Shown: one piece after another, positions 21,229-33,285 of the stretch
Layout: each line of letters opens with the position of its first letter
Numbering within the stretch: the stretch's first letter is position 1
Origin: Lathyrus oleraceus
Lineage: Eukaryota; Streptophyta; Magnoliopsida; Fabales; Fabaceae
Length of the DNA stretch: 64,000 nucleotides
Reading direction: 5' to 3'
Assembly (NCBI RefSeq): GCF_024323335.1
Contig: NC_066582.1
Coordinates: forward strand, 89,400,944-89,464,943
Made by a program: the position numbers and the translations under genes
Notes under the pieces: generated by a model
Told to the model about the DNA's origin: nothing
The model's database searches: none
What the model saw: the letters and a program-made list of their open reading frames with translations, nothing else

Positions 21229-22180
21229 GTTGGTTTTTAAACCTATTGAATACAATGATCCTACTCCTTCTCCAAAATTTGAATTCCCTGTGTTTGAGGC
21301 TGAGGAAGAAGGTGATGAAGAAGTTTCTGATGAATTGTCTCACCTACTTGAGCACGAGGAAAATGCCATTCAGCCATTCGAAGAGCAGATTGAGTTAGTC
21401 AACTTGTGTTCCGAAGATGATGTGAAGGAAGTCAAGATTGGGTCTCGACTGTGTCCAGAGGTTAAGAAGGGGTTGATTGATCTTCTCCGAGATTATTCAG
21501 ATGTATTTGCCTGGTCCTATCAAGACATGCCTAGTTTAGATTCTGAGATTGTGGAGCATAGATTGTCGTTGAAGCCATAAAGCCCGCCAGTCAAGCAGAA
21601 GTTGAGGAGGACTCATCCTGATATGGCAGTGAAGATCAAAGAAGAATTGCAAAAGCAGATCAATGTCGGTTTCCTTGTTACTGTTGAGTATCCGCAGTGG
21701 GTGGCCAATATTGTGCCCGTTCCTAAGAAGGATGGAAAATTCCGTATGTGTGTTGATTATAGAGATTTGAACAAAGCTAGTCCAAAAGATGATTCCCCCC
21801 TGCCACACATTGATATGTTCGTAGACAATACAACTAAGTTCAAAGTCTTTTCATTTATAGACGGATTTTCCGGTTATAATCAGATTAAAATGGCACCCGA
21901 AGAGATGGAGAAGACCACATTCATTACACCCTAGGGAACATTCTGTTATAGAGTGATGCCTTTCGGTTTAAAGAATGCAGGTGCAACATACTAGAGAGCA
22001 ATGACCATTCTTTTTCATGATATGATGCACAAAGAGATCGAAGTCTATGTTGATGATATGATTGCTAAATCCAGTGATGAAGAAGAACATGTTGAGCATT
22101 TGTTGAAGTTATTCCAGCGTTTGAGGAAGTACAAACTCCGCTAGAATCCCAATAAGTGTACTTTTAGTGTTTGTTCTGGT
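21229..22180 (+). pseudogene. Reverse transcriptase of Tat-A
   Basis: The linker ends in IVEHRLSLKP. RT motifs follow: VPKKDGKFRMCVDYRDLNKA at 21715-21780, FIDGFSGYNQIKMAPEEMEK near 21855-21915 and YVDDMIAKSSDEEEHVEHLL with both aspartates at 22052-22057. Stops interrupt it at 21578, 21932 (TGG to TAG), about 21992 (CAG to TAG) and 22142. The catalytic residues survive while the frame does not. Confidence 0.85.
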
Positions 22181-22183
22181 AAG

Positions 22184-23343
22184 TTGCTGGGCTTTATTGT
22201 CAGCGAGAAGGGTATTGAAGTTGATCCTGCCAAGGTCAAAGCAATACAAGAGATGTCGGTGCCCAAAACTGAGAAGCAAGTCAGAGGTTTTCTCGGTCGC
22301 TTGAATTATATCTCAAGATTCATTTCGCATATGACTGCCACATGTGAACCTATTTTCAAGCTTCTTTAGAAAGATCAGTCTTGTGATTGGACCAAGGATT
22401 TCCAGAAAGCTTTTGACAGTATCAAGGAGTATCTGCTTGAGCCTCCGATTCTGTCTCCGCCTGTTGAAGGAAGACCGTTGATCATGTATTTGAATGTGCT
22501 TGATGAAAATATGGGTTGTGTTCTGGGTCAACAAGATGAGACTGGAAAGAAAGAATATTCTATTTACTTCCTCAATAAGAAATTCACCGATTGTGAGACT
22601 CAGTATTCTATGCTTGAAAAGACTTGTTGTGCATTGGCTTGGGCTGCTAAGTGTCTACGTTAGTATATGTTGAATCATACCACTTGGTTGATATCCAAAA
22701 TGGATCCAATCAAGTATATTTTTGAGAAGCCTGCTTTAACTGGGAGGATTGCCCGTTGGTAGATGTTGTTATCAGAGTATGATATTGAATACCGATCTCA
22801 TAAAGAGATGAAAGTTAGTGTTTTGGCTGACCATTTGGCTCACCAATCGATTGAAGATTATCAGTCAGTGCAATATGATTTTCCTGATGAAGATATCTTG
22901 TACTTGAAGATGAAAGATTGTTATGAACCATTGCTTGAAGAAGGGCCAGAACCTGGTTCCCGTTGGGGCATGGTATTTGATGGAGTTGTTAACTAATATG
23001 GTAATGGCATTGGGGAAGTGATTATCACTCCTCAAGGCACTCATTTTCCATTTACAGCTATATTGAATTTCAAGTGTACAAACAATATGGTTGAGTATGA
23101 AGCTTGCATTATGGGGCTTAAGGAGGTCATTGATCTCAGAATCAAGTATTTAGATGTCTCTGGAGATTCAACTTTGGTTGTGAATCAGATCAAGGGTGAA
23201 TGGGAAATGAATCAAACCGGTTTGATACCATATAGAGATTATGCGAGGAGGATTTCAACTTTCTTTACAAAGGTTGAATTTCATCATATCCCTCGAGATG
23301 AAAACCGGATGGCAGATGCTCTTGCAATGTTGGCTTCAATGAT
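22184..23343 (+). pseudogene. RNase H and second (archaeal-type) RNase H of Tat-A
   Basis: The RT thumb (GFIVSEKGIEVDPAKVKAIQ) leads to the first RNase H (IMYLNVLDENMGCVLGQQD, then SMLEKTCCALAWAAK). A second RNase H-like domain starts near 22965 (GMVFDGVVN) and includes NNMVEYEACIMGLKEVIDL, SGDSTLVVNQIKGEW and HIPRDENRMADALA. Possession of two RNase H domains is a known mark of the Tat clade. Stops lie at 22367, 22661, 22760 and 22994. Confidence 0.8.
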
Positions 23344-24688
23344 TATGGTGAAGTTCTTGAATGAAGTTTCCAATTTGAATGTGATGTGTCTTGATAGGCC
23401 AGCGCATGTGTTTGCTGTTGAAGAAATAAAAGATGAGAAGCCGTGGTATTTTGATATCAAGTGTTTCCTCCAAAGTCAGATTTACCCATCTGGGGCATCT
23501 TTGGATAAGAAAACTTTGAGAAGACTAGCTGGCAATTTCTACCTAAATGGTAATGTGATTTATAAGAGAAACTTCGATAGGGTTCTGCTCAGATGCGTGG
23601 ATAGACACGAAGCAGACCTGTTAATGATTGAAGTTCATGAAGGTTCCTTTGGTACTCACTCCAATGGACATGCTATGGCTAAGAAGATGTTGAGAGCAGG
23701 TTACAATTGGCTGACAATGGAATCTGACTGTTGCAAGTTTGTGAAGAAATGCCATAAGTGTCAAATATATGCAGATAAGATTGATGTTCCTCCGACACTA
23801 TTGAATGTCATTTCCTCTCCATGGCCTTTCTCCATGTGGGGAATTGATATGATCGGCATGATTGAGCCCAAAGCTTCGAATGGACATAGTTTCATTCTAG
23901 TGGCTATTGATTACTTCACAAAGTGGGTTGAAGCGGAATCGTACAAGAGTGTAACCAAGCAAGTTGTTGTAAGGTTTATCAAGAATTAGAATATATGCCG
24001 GTATGGTGTGCCAAGTAACATCATTACTGATAATGGATCGAACTTGAATAATAATATGTTGGAAGCTCTTTGCAAATACTTCAAGATTGCACATCATAAT
24101 TCTTCTCCCTACAGACCTAAGATGAATGTGGTTGTTGAAGCTGCAAACAAGAACATCAAGAAGATCATCCAGAAGATGGTTATGACGTACAAGGATTGGC
24201 ATGAGATGCTCCCATTTGCTTTGCATGGGTATCGTACATCCATCCGCACTTCAACAGGGGCAACCCCTTTCTCATTTGTTTATGGTATGGAAGTTGTGCT
24301 CCCTGTAGAGCTTGAGATCCCATCATTACGTGTGCTGATGGAAGCCAAGTTGATAGAAGATGAATGGTGCTAGACCAGATTTGACCAGCTGAATTTAATT
24401 GAAGAGAAGAGGTTAACTGCCATGTGTCATGGTCAGTTATATCAACAGAGAATGAAGAAGGCATTTGATAAGAAGGTCAAACCTCAGGTGTTTAGAGAAG
24501 GTGACCTTGTGCTCAAGAAGATTCTATCTTTCAAACCAGATTCTAGGGGCAAATGGAATCCTAGTTATGAAGGCTCGTATGTTGTTAAGAGAGCCTTTTC
24601 GGGCGGTGCTTTGATTCTTACAACTATGGATGGTGAAGAGTTCACTCGTCATGTGAATGCCGATGTAGTCAAGAAGTACTTTGCCTAA
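23344..24688 (+). pseudogene. Integrase of Tat-A
   Basis: The N-terminal HHCC zinc motif is present: HEGSFGTHSNGH followed by CHKCQIYAD. The core has D in MWGIDMIG (about 23845), D in IITDNGS (about 24030) and E in VVEAANKNIKK (about 24135), the D,D-35-E arrangement. The C-terminal domain (GDLVLKKILSF, NYEG-like NPSYEGSYVVKRAF) ends NADVVKKYFA at 24688. Two stops, at 23987 (TGG to TAG) and 24371 (CAG to TAG), break the frame. It is the least damaged domain of this copy. Confidence 0.85.
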
Positions 24689-24708
24689 AAAAAGAAAAGA
24701 ATAGCTCG

Positions 24709-24856
24709 CTAAGTTAAAAACCCGAAAGGGAGGCTTAGGAAAATATGAGAGTCTCGGTGGATTGAAAACCTGAAAGGGCGATCCAGGAAAAAGTTAGAGA
24801 CATAAAACAGAAATATTATCCCGATAAATTGAATACCCCGTCTTGGGGAAATTTAT
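24709..24856 (+). other. Tandem hairpins after pol in Tat-A
   Basis: There are three units: 24709-24738 with CTAAG/CTTAG around CCC-GAAA-GGG; 24758-24785 with TGGAT/ATCCA around CCT-GAAA-GGG; 24824-24856 with ATAAAT/ATTTAT around CCCC-GTCTT-GGGG. Between outer and inner stems the 5' side is TGAAAA-like and the 3' side CG, AG or AA. This is the same plan as 6412-6607 of the Ogre element with different stem sequences. Confidence 0.6.
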
Positions 24857-25354
24857 GCAAAATTAGGGATCATGGCAAGTAACTGCATCCAGCTGATCTT
24901 CAGTCTTGAAAACTTTCTTGAGCACAACATTTGGTTCTGATTCATCTTCAACCAAAGCCAAGAGCACAGTGGATATTAAAGTCGGTAGAAGGATTAGTGA
25001 TCATTGTATTAAATGTAACCCTTTTCCATATAAATTACCATTGTTCAACTTTTATAAAGATATATGGAGTCTTGTCATTTACAGACTACCATTCTATTAA
25101 ATAAAGTTGAGCTTTTTATCCAATTGTTTATACTCTTATTTATCTTTCAGCCAAATAGATTTAAATTTTTATGATGATCATTTTGAAATTAATTTTCAAA
25201 TCAAAATCATATTTTTTAAATAATAAAAGTTGATACTTTAAGAGCAATCAATTTCATTTAAGGAATATCAACAACGGTCTGAAAATTGGTAAGCCCTAAA
25301 ATGCAAAGCATTGTTTGGTTTTCCCCAAGCAGTTGGTGTGATCTCTGTTTCACC
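24857..25354 (+). other. 3' non-coding region of Tat-A
   Basis: AT-rich DNA follows the hairpins and includes a TTTTCCCCAAGCAGTTGG phrase near 25319, close to the PBS-complement motif of the Ogre array. No polypurine tract or LTR start is visible; the junction to the truncated LTR is around 25300-25355. Confidence 0.5.
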
Positions 25355-27528
25355 CCTGTGCATTAGTTCTGATTACCACGCGTGCTTCTCAATTGACTTA
25401 GCTCCATGTGGACTGTGCGCGCTGATCCATCTGATCCGCCACCTCAATTAATGAGGGAGATCAGATGGTCCACGTTTTTTTGAATTTCTGTTAATTTCTT
25501 TTATTTTCATTATTTTCATTAATTCATATAAATTTCATTATTGATCCAAAAAATACGGGACTTTCACCTAAAAATTTCAAATATTTTTCTCTTTCATTTT
25601 CTGAATTAAAATCATTTTTTGGATCAATATTGATATTTTTCATGATTTAATTGTTTTTTGTGTATATTTTCATTGTTTAAAAATACTTTTGCCTTTTCAA
25701 AAATAGTGAAAATTTTTCTCCAAGGTCCTTTGACATAGTTTGACCTATGATAAATCTCTTGGGCATTTATTTGGTGTTTTGAAGAGTTTTTAGGTTTTTG
25801 ATAAAACATAATTTAATTTAATGCATTTTTTATTTGATTTTTAATTTGTTTAATAGGAAATAAATTGTGTTGAGCCATTTTTATTGACTTGTGAAGTTTG
25901 ACTATGTGTTTGGGCCTTGGTCAAGGTTGATTTGACTTTTGTTGGATTAAAATCGTTGGATTTAGGGGATTAATGAAATGTACATTTCATGTCCCAAAAT
26001 GAATGAATGATTTTAATTTGAAAAAACTCCTCCCATGACCAATTTGTGTTTGTCTCATCTCCCCTCCCTCTTCATCTTCAATCCCTTTCTATCACATTCC
26101 TCTCATTGGCCAATGACATCTCAATATCCTAAGACTAATTGGTTCCTGAACCAATACAAGTATGGATGAGATTAGGTCCACCCTATGTTCATATTCTTTT
26201 TGTGTGTGGTATGTTTTAGGAGTATGGTTCATTATACCATACCTCTAACATGCATTAAGACCAAAGTTTTATTGTCCGACCTCAGATAGTTATGACTTTT
26301 ACATAAGTCCAATTACGATTGTTTAACATAGCGCTAAATTTTGATACAAAAGGCATAGCATTCTAGTAAGTGAGATTGTAAGTCTCTCCCCTTTCATGTT
26401 ATTATGTGGAAACTTGGCCTTTTTTCCTTCCTTTAGAAGATGTCTTGGTTCAAGGATCCATGCTTATGAATAGAGGGTTGAGTGTTGTCCAAAGAATGAC
26501 TTAAACAATTGAAAAGAAAAACTCCACTAACTTCTAATCAACTAACATTTGACTAACTTTTTAATTTCAAGTCATTTACTTTATGCACTTTAAATTCAAG
26601 CCATTTATCATTTGTCATTATACATATCATTTGCCATTATACTTTATGTCATTTTCACTTTGCTCATTTGAGCCATACATTGTGTTTGTATATACTTGTT
26701 TGTGTATTTTGTTTGTGTTTGTGGTCTTAAGAACTTAAAATACTTAATAAACAACAAAACCCCCTAAAAAATGTTTGTGTGGACTGTTGGATTTGATCTA
26801 AATTTTGGACTTAGAATTATGCAACATTCCCTATGCAAAAGGACTTGGCCAATGCAAACATTTCTGAAACCAAGTCATTGTGATGTGAATTTTCATCTGA
26901 TGCAAGTGTTGAGATCCTCACGAGTTCATCTGCTACATGGTCTTGATGCAAATGTTACTTTGAACTTGATTCTAATACCTTATTCTGAGTCATTCAAGGA
27001 GTATGTCATTTGATACATGGGGAAGATTATGAAGAAGACTATGAAGTTGCTAGCTTGGATGTGGCTATCTTTATTTGATGCCTTGCTCTTCATCTTGCTT
27101 GCTTATTTATATTGCTGGATTTTAAAGTTCAAAGGAAAATTGGGTTTCTATATGACATCCTTGTCTATTGGATTGCATCCCATTGGTCAGATCTTTTCAA
27201 CTCTTAACTTTTAAATTTTTGCTTAGGATTAGTCTCTTCATCTCCTCCCACTTCTTAAATTTCAAATTTCTCTCTCTTTTCAAAATCTTCTCTGCTTGTG
27301 ATTTTTAAACTTAGACTTCATTGCAAATTAGAAACTTTGGCCTTATGCCATTGCATTTTCAAACTCTTTTTCTTAAATCAAACTTGTAAATGAATCTAAT
27401 CATATTGACTTAAAATTTCAAAAGACAAAAAGAACTGACATACATTCAAACTCTTTTGGGCCTTTTGTGCCTCTTTCAAATTTAAAATTTTGTTAAAAAG
27501 CAATTCACTCACTTTGAAATTGTTACCA

Positions 27529-27594
27529 CGAACTACGAGGTTTTGATCCCTCATTTTTATGTTGGTACGTAGGCAAAAGTCCGAAGGTCTTGTC
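27529..27594 (+). other. Covarying module in the Tat-A 3' LTR
   Basis: The outer stem is CTACG/CGTAG and the inner hairpin is reduced to CAT/ATG. The AAG..CTT second hairpin is imperfect (AAGTC against GTCTT). It lies about 395 bases before the LTR end, like the other Tat copies. Confidence 0.5.
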
Positions 27595-27696
27595 AAACAC
27601 AAAAATATAATTAATGAATTCTTTTCTCATACCCTCACTCTATTTATTGCAAACATCATTTCATACTAAATCACATGCCCACATAAAAAATTGCTC

Positions 27697-27712
27697 CCTA
27701 GGAGTACCTAGG
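27697..27712 (+). other. AGTA-loop hairpin in the Tat-A 3' LTR
   Basis: CCTAGG-AGTA-CCTAGG is a perfect six-pair stem, followed by GATGCTAACACCTTCCC. The stem differs from the Ogre one (CCGTAG/CTACGG) but the loop is the same. Confidence 0.6.
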
Positions 27713-27924
27713 ACACTTTGGATGCTAACACCTTCCCTCTGTGTAACCAACCCCCTTACCTGTAATCTCTGACATTTTATTAGTTTTGATTTGAGAACTT
27801 CTCATCTTTGGGTTTGTTTGTACTTTTCCTTTTTCCTTTGGAAACAATAAAAGCGCGGTGGCGACTCTGGTTTTATCGACGTTAAGTTTATCCATAGCTT
27901 AATGGTCATAAATTTACCGCTACA

Positions 27925-28916
27925 CACGATAACCAACCATATATTCCAACAAATTTTGTGTTATGATAAAATGTTACTTGCATTGATATAAAACATCTTT
28001 TCATATGGTTTCGTGCGTTAGAGGGAAAACAAAGTTGCATTGAGAGTTGTAAATTTAGACAACTTACTGTATTGTTTAGAAATGCAGTTAGTCATTTATC
28101 TGAGCAAGGTATTTGTTAAAGGAAACATATAATTTGGTGATTGTGAAAATGAGATTTGTGACTGGTAATTCAGACATAAATCTCAATGATATTAATTGAA
28201 TAAGAAACCAATAAAACATGAGTTACATGTATCAGTCGTGGATAAAATTGGGTGTTTGTAACATGTAGAAACAATCATTTTCATACTGTAACTGCAATAT
28301 CAAAAAATGTACTTGATGAGAAAATTTATTCAAATACTTCATCTGTTTGTTTGTACTTTATATAAAATTTTCATCTATTTGTTTGTTTGTTTATTTGTAT
28401 GCGTTGTTTTTGTTTGTAATTGTGCATGTTTATAAGTTTTTCAATTATAAACCATCATTTGCATACTTACTGATAATGACCATGTCAATACATTTTGTTG
28501 TGGCAATGGTTGGTATAATGCAATTTAAACAGCTGCTTTAGATTCTAAGTTGAACAAAATTTATAGTTGCGGAACAACAAAATAGTTTATCATGTTTATG
28601 GGTCAAAGCAATATCATTGTCTAAAGAATACGATTATACAATCATACTGCATTGTAGACTTAAGTAGCATTTGCAGACCAATTCTATATAGCAGGTCACA
28701 ATGTATTGGTAGGTTGTTCATGTAGTTAATGTAATACATAAAATATAAAACAACAGGACAAAGTAAAATTATGCACTCAGACTAAGTTATACACTTAAGT
28801 AGCAGTTGTAGACCAATATCAATGAGCATGTCACAAACTATTGGTAGGTTGTTCATCTTAATGTAATACATAATACATAAAACACCAGGAAACAATAAAA
28901 TTGACATAGTTATAAT
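27925..28916. other. Unassigned AT-rich nuclear DNA
   Basis: This lies between the Tat-A LTR end and the plastid insertion. I recognise no gene or element. It contains the duplication at 28659-28890. Confidence 0.5.
28659..28890 (+). repeat. Imperfect 135-bp tandem duplication
   Basis: CTTAAGTAGCA starts at 28659 and again at 28794. Both copies continue with GTAGACCAAT-like, ATTGGTAGGTTGTTCAT and AATGTAATACATAA phrases. It ends about 27 bases before the plastid-derived DNA. Confidence 0.75.
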
Positions 28917-29093
28917 AATGATATATCAGATATAAATGATACAAATGATACAAATGATATATATGGTATATACGATTGAGATGATATATATGAGACTAAT
29001 ATAAAGGATATATGTGAGAGAGATAGTGAGATATATCGTAGAAATAGAGAGAAGAGTACTTTTGTTCCAATAGATTATAGCGATCCCAATTGT
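28917..29093 (+). pseudogene. accD: 5' remnant of accD (N-terminal Asp/Asn/Ile/Tyr-rich repeat part)
   Basis: Read in the frame of the following ORF, this gives DISDINDTNDTNDIYGIYD, a stop, then [11 protein letters not shown] and onward to [13 protein letters not shown], which resembles the repetitive N-terminal extension of legume accD. The TGA near 28976 and the abrupt start near 28917 show that the gene is truncated at its 5' side. Confidence 0.65.
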
Positions 29094-30338
29094 ATGGAAA
29101 AATTAGCTCGTTTATGGGTTCAATGCAAAACTTGTTATGGACTAAATTTTAAGCAATTTTTCCGACCCAAAATGAATATTTGCGAACACTGTAGCGAGCA
29201 TTTGAAAATTAGCAGTTCAGATAGAATCGACCTTTCGATTGATCGAGATACTTGGAATCCTATGGATGAAGACATGGTTTCTGTGGATCCCATTAAATTT
29301 GATTCGATTAAAGAATTGGGTTCGGAAGAGGAATCTTCGAAAGATCGTCTGGATGAAGACAAAGTTTATGTGGATCCCATTAAATTGGATTCAATTAAAG
29401 ATTTGGGTTTGGAAGAGGAATCTTCAAAAGATCGTGTGGATGAAGACATGCTTTCTTCGGATCCCATTGAATTGGATTCGGAAGAAGAATCTTCGAAAGA
29501 TTGTGTGGATTCGGAAGAGAAAGAAGAGGAAAAAGACCAATCTTATATCGATCGTCTTGATTCTTATCAAGAAAAGACAGGATTATTGGAGACGGTTCAA
29601 ACAGGCACAGATCAACGTGAGGAAATCAATCGGTTGTTCGAAGATATTATGAATCAACTTGACTTGTATTTGCAAACTGCGAAAAATCGTGTGGATTTGG
29701 AAGAGGAAGAAAAGGAAAAAGACCAATCTTATATCGATCGTCTTGATTCTTATCAAGAAAAGACAGGATTACCGGAGGCGGTTCAAATAGGCACAGGTCA
29801 ACTAAATGGTATTCCTTTAGCACTAGCTGTTATGGATTCTGAGTTTATAGCGGGTAGTATGGGATGCGTAGTGGGTGAGAAAATCACTCGGTTGATCGAA
29901 TATGCTACCAATCAACTTTTACCTCTTATTATAGTATGTGCGTCTGGAGGAGCGTGTATGCAAGAAGGAAGTTTGAGCTTAATGCAAATGGCTAAAATTT
30001 CTTCAGCTTTATATAATTATCAAATCAATCAAAAGTTATTCTATGTAGCGATACTTACATCTCCGACTACTGGTGGGGTAACAACTAGTTTTGGGATGTT
30101 GTGGGATATCATTATTGCCGAACCTAATGCAACCATTGCATTTGCGGGTAAAAGAGTAATTGAACAATTGTTGAATAAGGAAGTGCCTGAAGGTTCCCAA
30201 TCGGCTGACCTTTTATTTGACAAGGGCTTATTGGATAAAGTCGTACCACGTCATCTTTTAAAGGAGTTTTTAACTGAGTTATTTCAGTTCCATGGTTTCG
30301 TTCCTTTGACTGAAAATTGGAATGAAAATGAAAACTAA
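29094..30338 (+). CDS. accD: accD, plastid-derived acetyl-CoA carboxylase beta subunit, 414-codon open frame
   Basis: accD encodes the carboxyltransferase beta subunit of plastid acetyl-CoA carboxylase, for fatty acid synthesis. The frame shows a C4 zinc finger (CKTC..CEHC, residues 11-33) and the carboxyltransferase core from about residue 240 to the end ([46 protein letters not shown]). Between them is a repeat-expanded acidic region absent from ordinary accD. The start here is an internal Met because the true N-terminus is lost. Two otherwise conserved residues are changed as expected from mutation in a nuclear copy: GGARMQEG reads GGACMQEG (CGT to TGT at a CpG) and FGMLGD reads FGMLWD. 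Expression from the nucleus is unlikely: no promoter or transit peptide is visible. Confidence 0.85.
   Translation: MEKLARLWVQCKTCYGLNFKQFFRPKMNICEHCSEHLKISSSDRIDLSIDRDTWNPMDEDMVSVDPIKFDSIKELGSEEESSKDRLDEDKVYVDPIKLDSIKDLGLEEESSKDRVDEDMLSSDPIELDSEEESSKDCVDSEEKEEEKDQSYIDRLDSYQEKTGLLETVQTGTDQREEINRLFEDIMNQLDLYLQTAKNRVDLEEEEKEKDQSYIDRLDSYQEKTGLPEAVQIGTGQLNGIPLALAVMDSEFIAGSMGCVVGEKITRLIEYATNQLLPLIIVCASGGACMQEGSLSLMQMAKISSALYNYQINQKLFYVAILTSPTTGGVTTSFGMLWDIIIAEPNATIAFAGKRVIEQLLNKEVPEGSQSADLLFDKGLLDKVVPRHLLKEFLTELFQFHGFVPLTENWNENEN
29265..29786 (+). repeat. Internal repeats of accD: 87 bp (x3) and 186 bp (x2)
   Basis: GATGAAGAC starts an 87-bp (29-aa) unit at 29265 and 29352 and a shortened unit at 29439 ([19 protein letters not shown]). 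[19 protein letters not shown] unit recurs 186 bp apart (29535 and 29721). All keep the reading frame. Confidence 0.85.
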
Positions 30339-30510
30339 TGCAGACATTTTATTTATGTTTTTCAAATTTGATGACGAGATCCAATCCGAGTAGATAAGAG
30401 GCTATGGCTATGATACAAAAATAAAATTAGAACACACAAGAGTAAAGTAATAAGATAAGAATAAAAAATAATAGGTATAAATAAAATATGAAATTGAGGT
30501 ATCCCATTTT
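30339..30510 (+). other. accD-psaI spacer
   Basis: AT-rich plastid spacer with no gene seen. Confidence 0.6.
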
Positions 30511-30633
30511 ATGATAAACTTACCATCCCTTTTTGTTCCTTTAGTATGCCTACTATTTCCGGCAGTTGCAATGACTTCTTTATTTCTTCATGTTGAGAAA
30601 AGACTTTTATTTTCCACACAAAAAATCAACTAA
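30511..30633 (+). CDS. psaI: psaI, plastid-derived photosystem I subunit VIII, intact frame
   Basis: A 40-aa hydrophobic single-span protein reads [20 protein letters not shown], then [11 protein letters not shown]. The NLPS(I/L)FVPLVGLxFPAxAMxSLFLHV pattern is that of psaI, with G to C at residue 13. The position after accD is the normal one. The C-terminus (LLFSTQKIN) is a few residues longer than in many plants. Confidence 0.85.
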   Translation: MINLPSLFVPLVCLLFPAVAMTSLFLHVEKRLLFSTQKIN

Positions 30634-30766
30634 ATATATGAAAAAGATAACTCAGAATATTCGAAGGATTACTATATATATAATATATATAGTAGTCCAA
30701 TTTTTGTACGATGGGACTGTAGAGGGTATTATAGTAACTGTTTTATCGCTTGTTTTTGCTTGAAAA

Positions 30767-31228
30767 TTAATTTGTTGGGCAGAAGGTCTTCCTGCATACC
30801 GTTTAGAAGACTCGTGGATTGCCTTTGTAGTAGGGTCCCAAAACAGTTTCACTATTTTGTGTGGTTCTTTCAAATTTTTACATTCATTTGGGAGGAAGTT
30901 TTTCGCTTACATTCAGATGAAGTTGTCCAGTGTGCCACGAGAAGAAAGGGTAAGGCTGCTTTTGTATGCAATTGTAAAGATCTTTCTAACGTTATATCGA
31001 ATGAGATTTAGTTATCGTTCCGGCTTTTCTGGAAGAGATCGTTGTATTATTCCCAAAGTTCCTATGAACGCTAGTCAGTGCCTCATACAAAAAACTAACC
31101 CAGATAGTAATGATGTCCTTTCTATGAAAACCAGAGAAAGAGAAAAGGGGACCATTCCCTTGAGTTCTGTTAATGCTAGTCCTCCACGCAACCGTCTAAA
31201 AAAAGTGTGGAGTTGCACAGATTATTGA
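30767..31228 (+). pseudogene. ycf4: ycf4-like, extremely diverged
   Basis: ycf4 is an assembly factor for photosystem I and should lie here, between psaI and cemA. The frame reads RLEDSWIAFVVGSQNSFTIL, then CGSFKFLHSFGRKFFAYIQ, and ends with REKGTIPLSSVNASPPRNRL. A weak match to the ycf4 start (D.WI...GS...S...C..F.FL.S.G) and end (GQG.IPLT) is all I can see; the two membrane spans are not convincing. Legumes of this tribe are known for hypermutated or lost ycf4. It may therefore have been odd already in the plastid. An unrelated spacer ORF is the alternative. Confidence 0.4.
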
Positions 31229-31426
31229 GTGGACGAATAGAAAATGTTCCACCGAAGGACGAATAAAAAAGCGAGAATAACCTATAATATATCAATTTAT
31301 ATGAAAAAATTATAAATTGATATATTATAAGCTAATTTGCTCTATTACTTATATTTACTTGTAATAGAACTTATGGATTATTATTATATATACAGTTGAA
31401 AAATAAGATGAAACTGAGGACGAAAA

Positions 31427-32122
31427 ATGGCAAAAAAGAAAGCATTCATTCCCCTTCTATGTCTTACATCTATAGTCTTTTTGCCCTGGTGCATCTCTTT
31501 TACATTTACGAAAAGTCTGGAATCTTGGATTACTAATTGGTACAATACGAAAGAATCCGAAATTTTCTTGAATAGTATTCAAGAAAAAAGTATTTTAAAG
31601 AAATTCCTAGAGTTCGAGGAACTGTTCCTCTTGGATGAAATGCTAAAGGAATATTCGGAAACACGTTTACAAAACCATCGTATCGAAATCTACAAAGAGA
31701 CCATCCAATTGATCCAGACGAACAACCAAGATCATATCCATACGATTTTGCATTTCTGTACAAATATAATATGTTTCCTTATTCTAAGTGTTTATTCTAT
31801 TAGGGGTAATCAAGAACACATTATTCTTAACTCTTGGTTTCAAGAATTTCTATATAATTTAAGTGACACAATCAAAGCTTTTTCTATTCTTTTCTTAATT
31901 GAGTTCTGTGTAGGATACCATTCGACTGGTGGTTGGGAACTAATGATTGGGTTTGTGTATAAAGATTTTAGATTTATTCCGAATGATCATATTATATCTT
32001 TTCTTGTTTCTATTTTTCCATCCATTTTAGATACAATTTTTAAATACTGGATTTTCCGTTATTTAAATCGTGTATCTCCGTCGCTTGTATTGATTTATGA
32101 TTCAATTGCATTCCAGGAATGA
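31427..32122 (+). CDS. cemA: cemA, plastid-derived envelope membrane protein, intact 231 aa
   Basis: It starts [20 protein letters not shown] and ends [13 protein letters not shown], full length for cemA. Hydrophobic spans lie at about 5-27, 105-125, 145-165 and 195-225. The product is an inner-envelope protein linked to proton exchange and inorganic carbon uptake. The frame has no stop or shift, in contrast to petA next door, which may be chance. Confidence 0.9.
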   Translation: MAKKKAFIPLLCLTSIVFLPWCISFTFTKSLESWITNWYNTKESEIFLNSIQEKSILKKFLEFEELFLLDEMLKEYSETRLQNHRIEIYKETIQLIQTNNQDHIHTILHFCTNIICFLILSVYSIRGNQEHIILNSWFQEFLYNLSDTIKAFSILFLIEFCVGYHSTGGWELMIGFVYKDFRFIPNDHIISFLVSIFPSILDTIFKYWIFRYLNRVSPSLVLIYDSIAFQE

Positions 32123-32172
32123 CTGAAAAAACAACCCACTGATCCAATTCTAAATTTGTTTTTTTTATATAA

Positions 32173-33285
<1,113 letters not shown>

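Larger units (their letters stand above)
19679..27924 (+). mobile_element. Tat-A: old Tat/Ogre-like Ty3-gypsy element with internal deletion
   Basis: The order is gag C-terminus, protease, intron, RT, RNase H, second RNase H, integrase, 3' region and a partial 3' LTR. At 19678/19679 an LTR end (GCTACA) is joined directly to late gag; PBS, ORF1 and most of gag are gone. The 3' LTR starts in its middle, missing about 2 kb compared with the LTR at 55953-60544. Many stops arise from CAG/CAA to TAG/TAA and TGG to TAG/TGA changes, as expected from decay of methylated cytosines. Confidence 0.8.
25355..27924 (+). repeat. Partial 3' LTR of Tat-A
   Basis: It is similar along its length to the reverse complement of 55953-58520 and ends TTACCGCTACA. 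The first 2 kb of the LTR are missing. It contains one structured module (27529-27594), an AGTA hairpin (27697-27712), an AATAAA at 27846 that could serve as poly(A) signal, and a GTGGCGACTCTGG phrase resembling the PBS but about 70 bases inside the LTR. Short ORFs in it recur in other LTR copies and are not genes. Confidence 0.75.

Noticed and set aside
26771..27214. ORFs at 26771-27013 and 27017-27214 as a small gene, similar to one at 56864-57106
   Set aside because: Both lie at matching positions in Tat LTRs; the similarity reflects the repeat, and the frame is not kept throughout.
27850..27875. PBS at GTGGCGACTCTGG in the Tat-A 3' LTR
   Set aside because: It lies about 70 bases inside the LTR end and lacks the second half of the PBS; the Tat-B element shows the true PBS after GCTACA.
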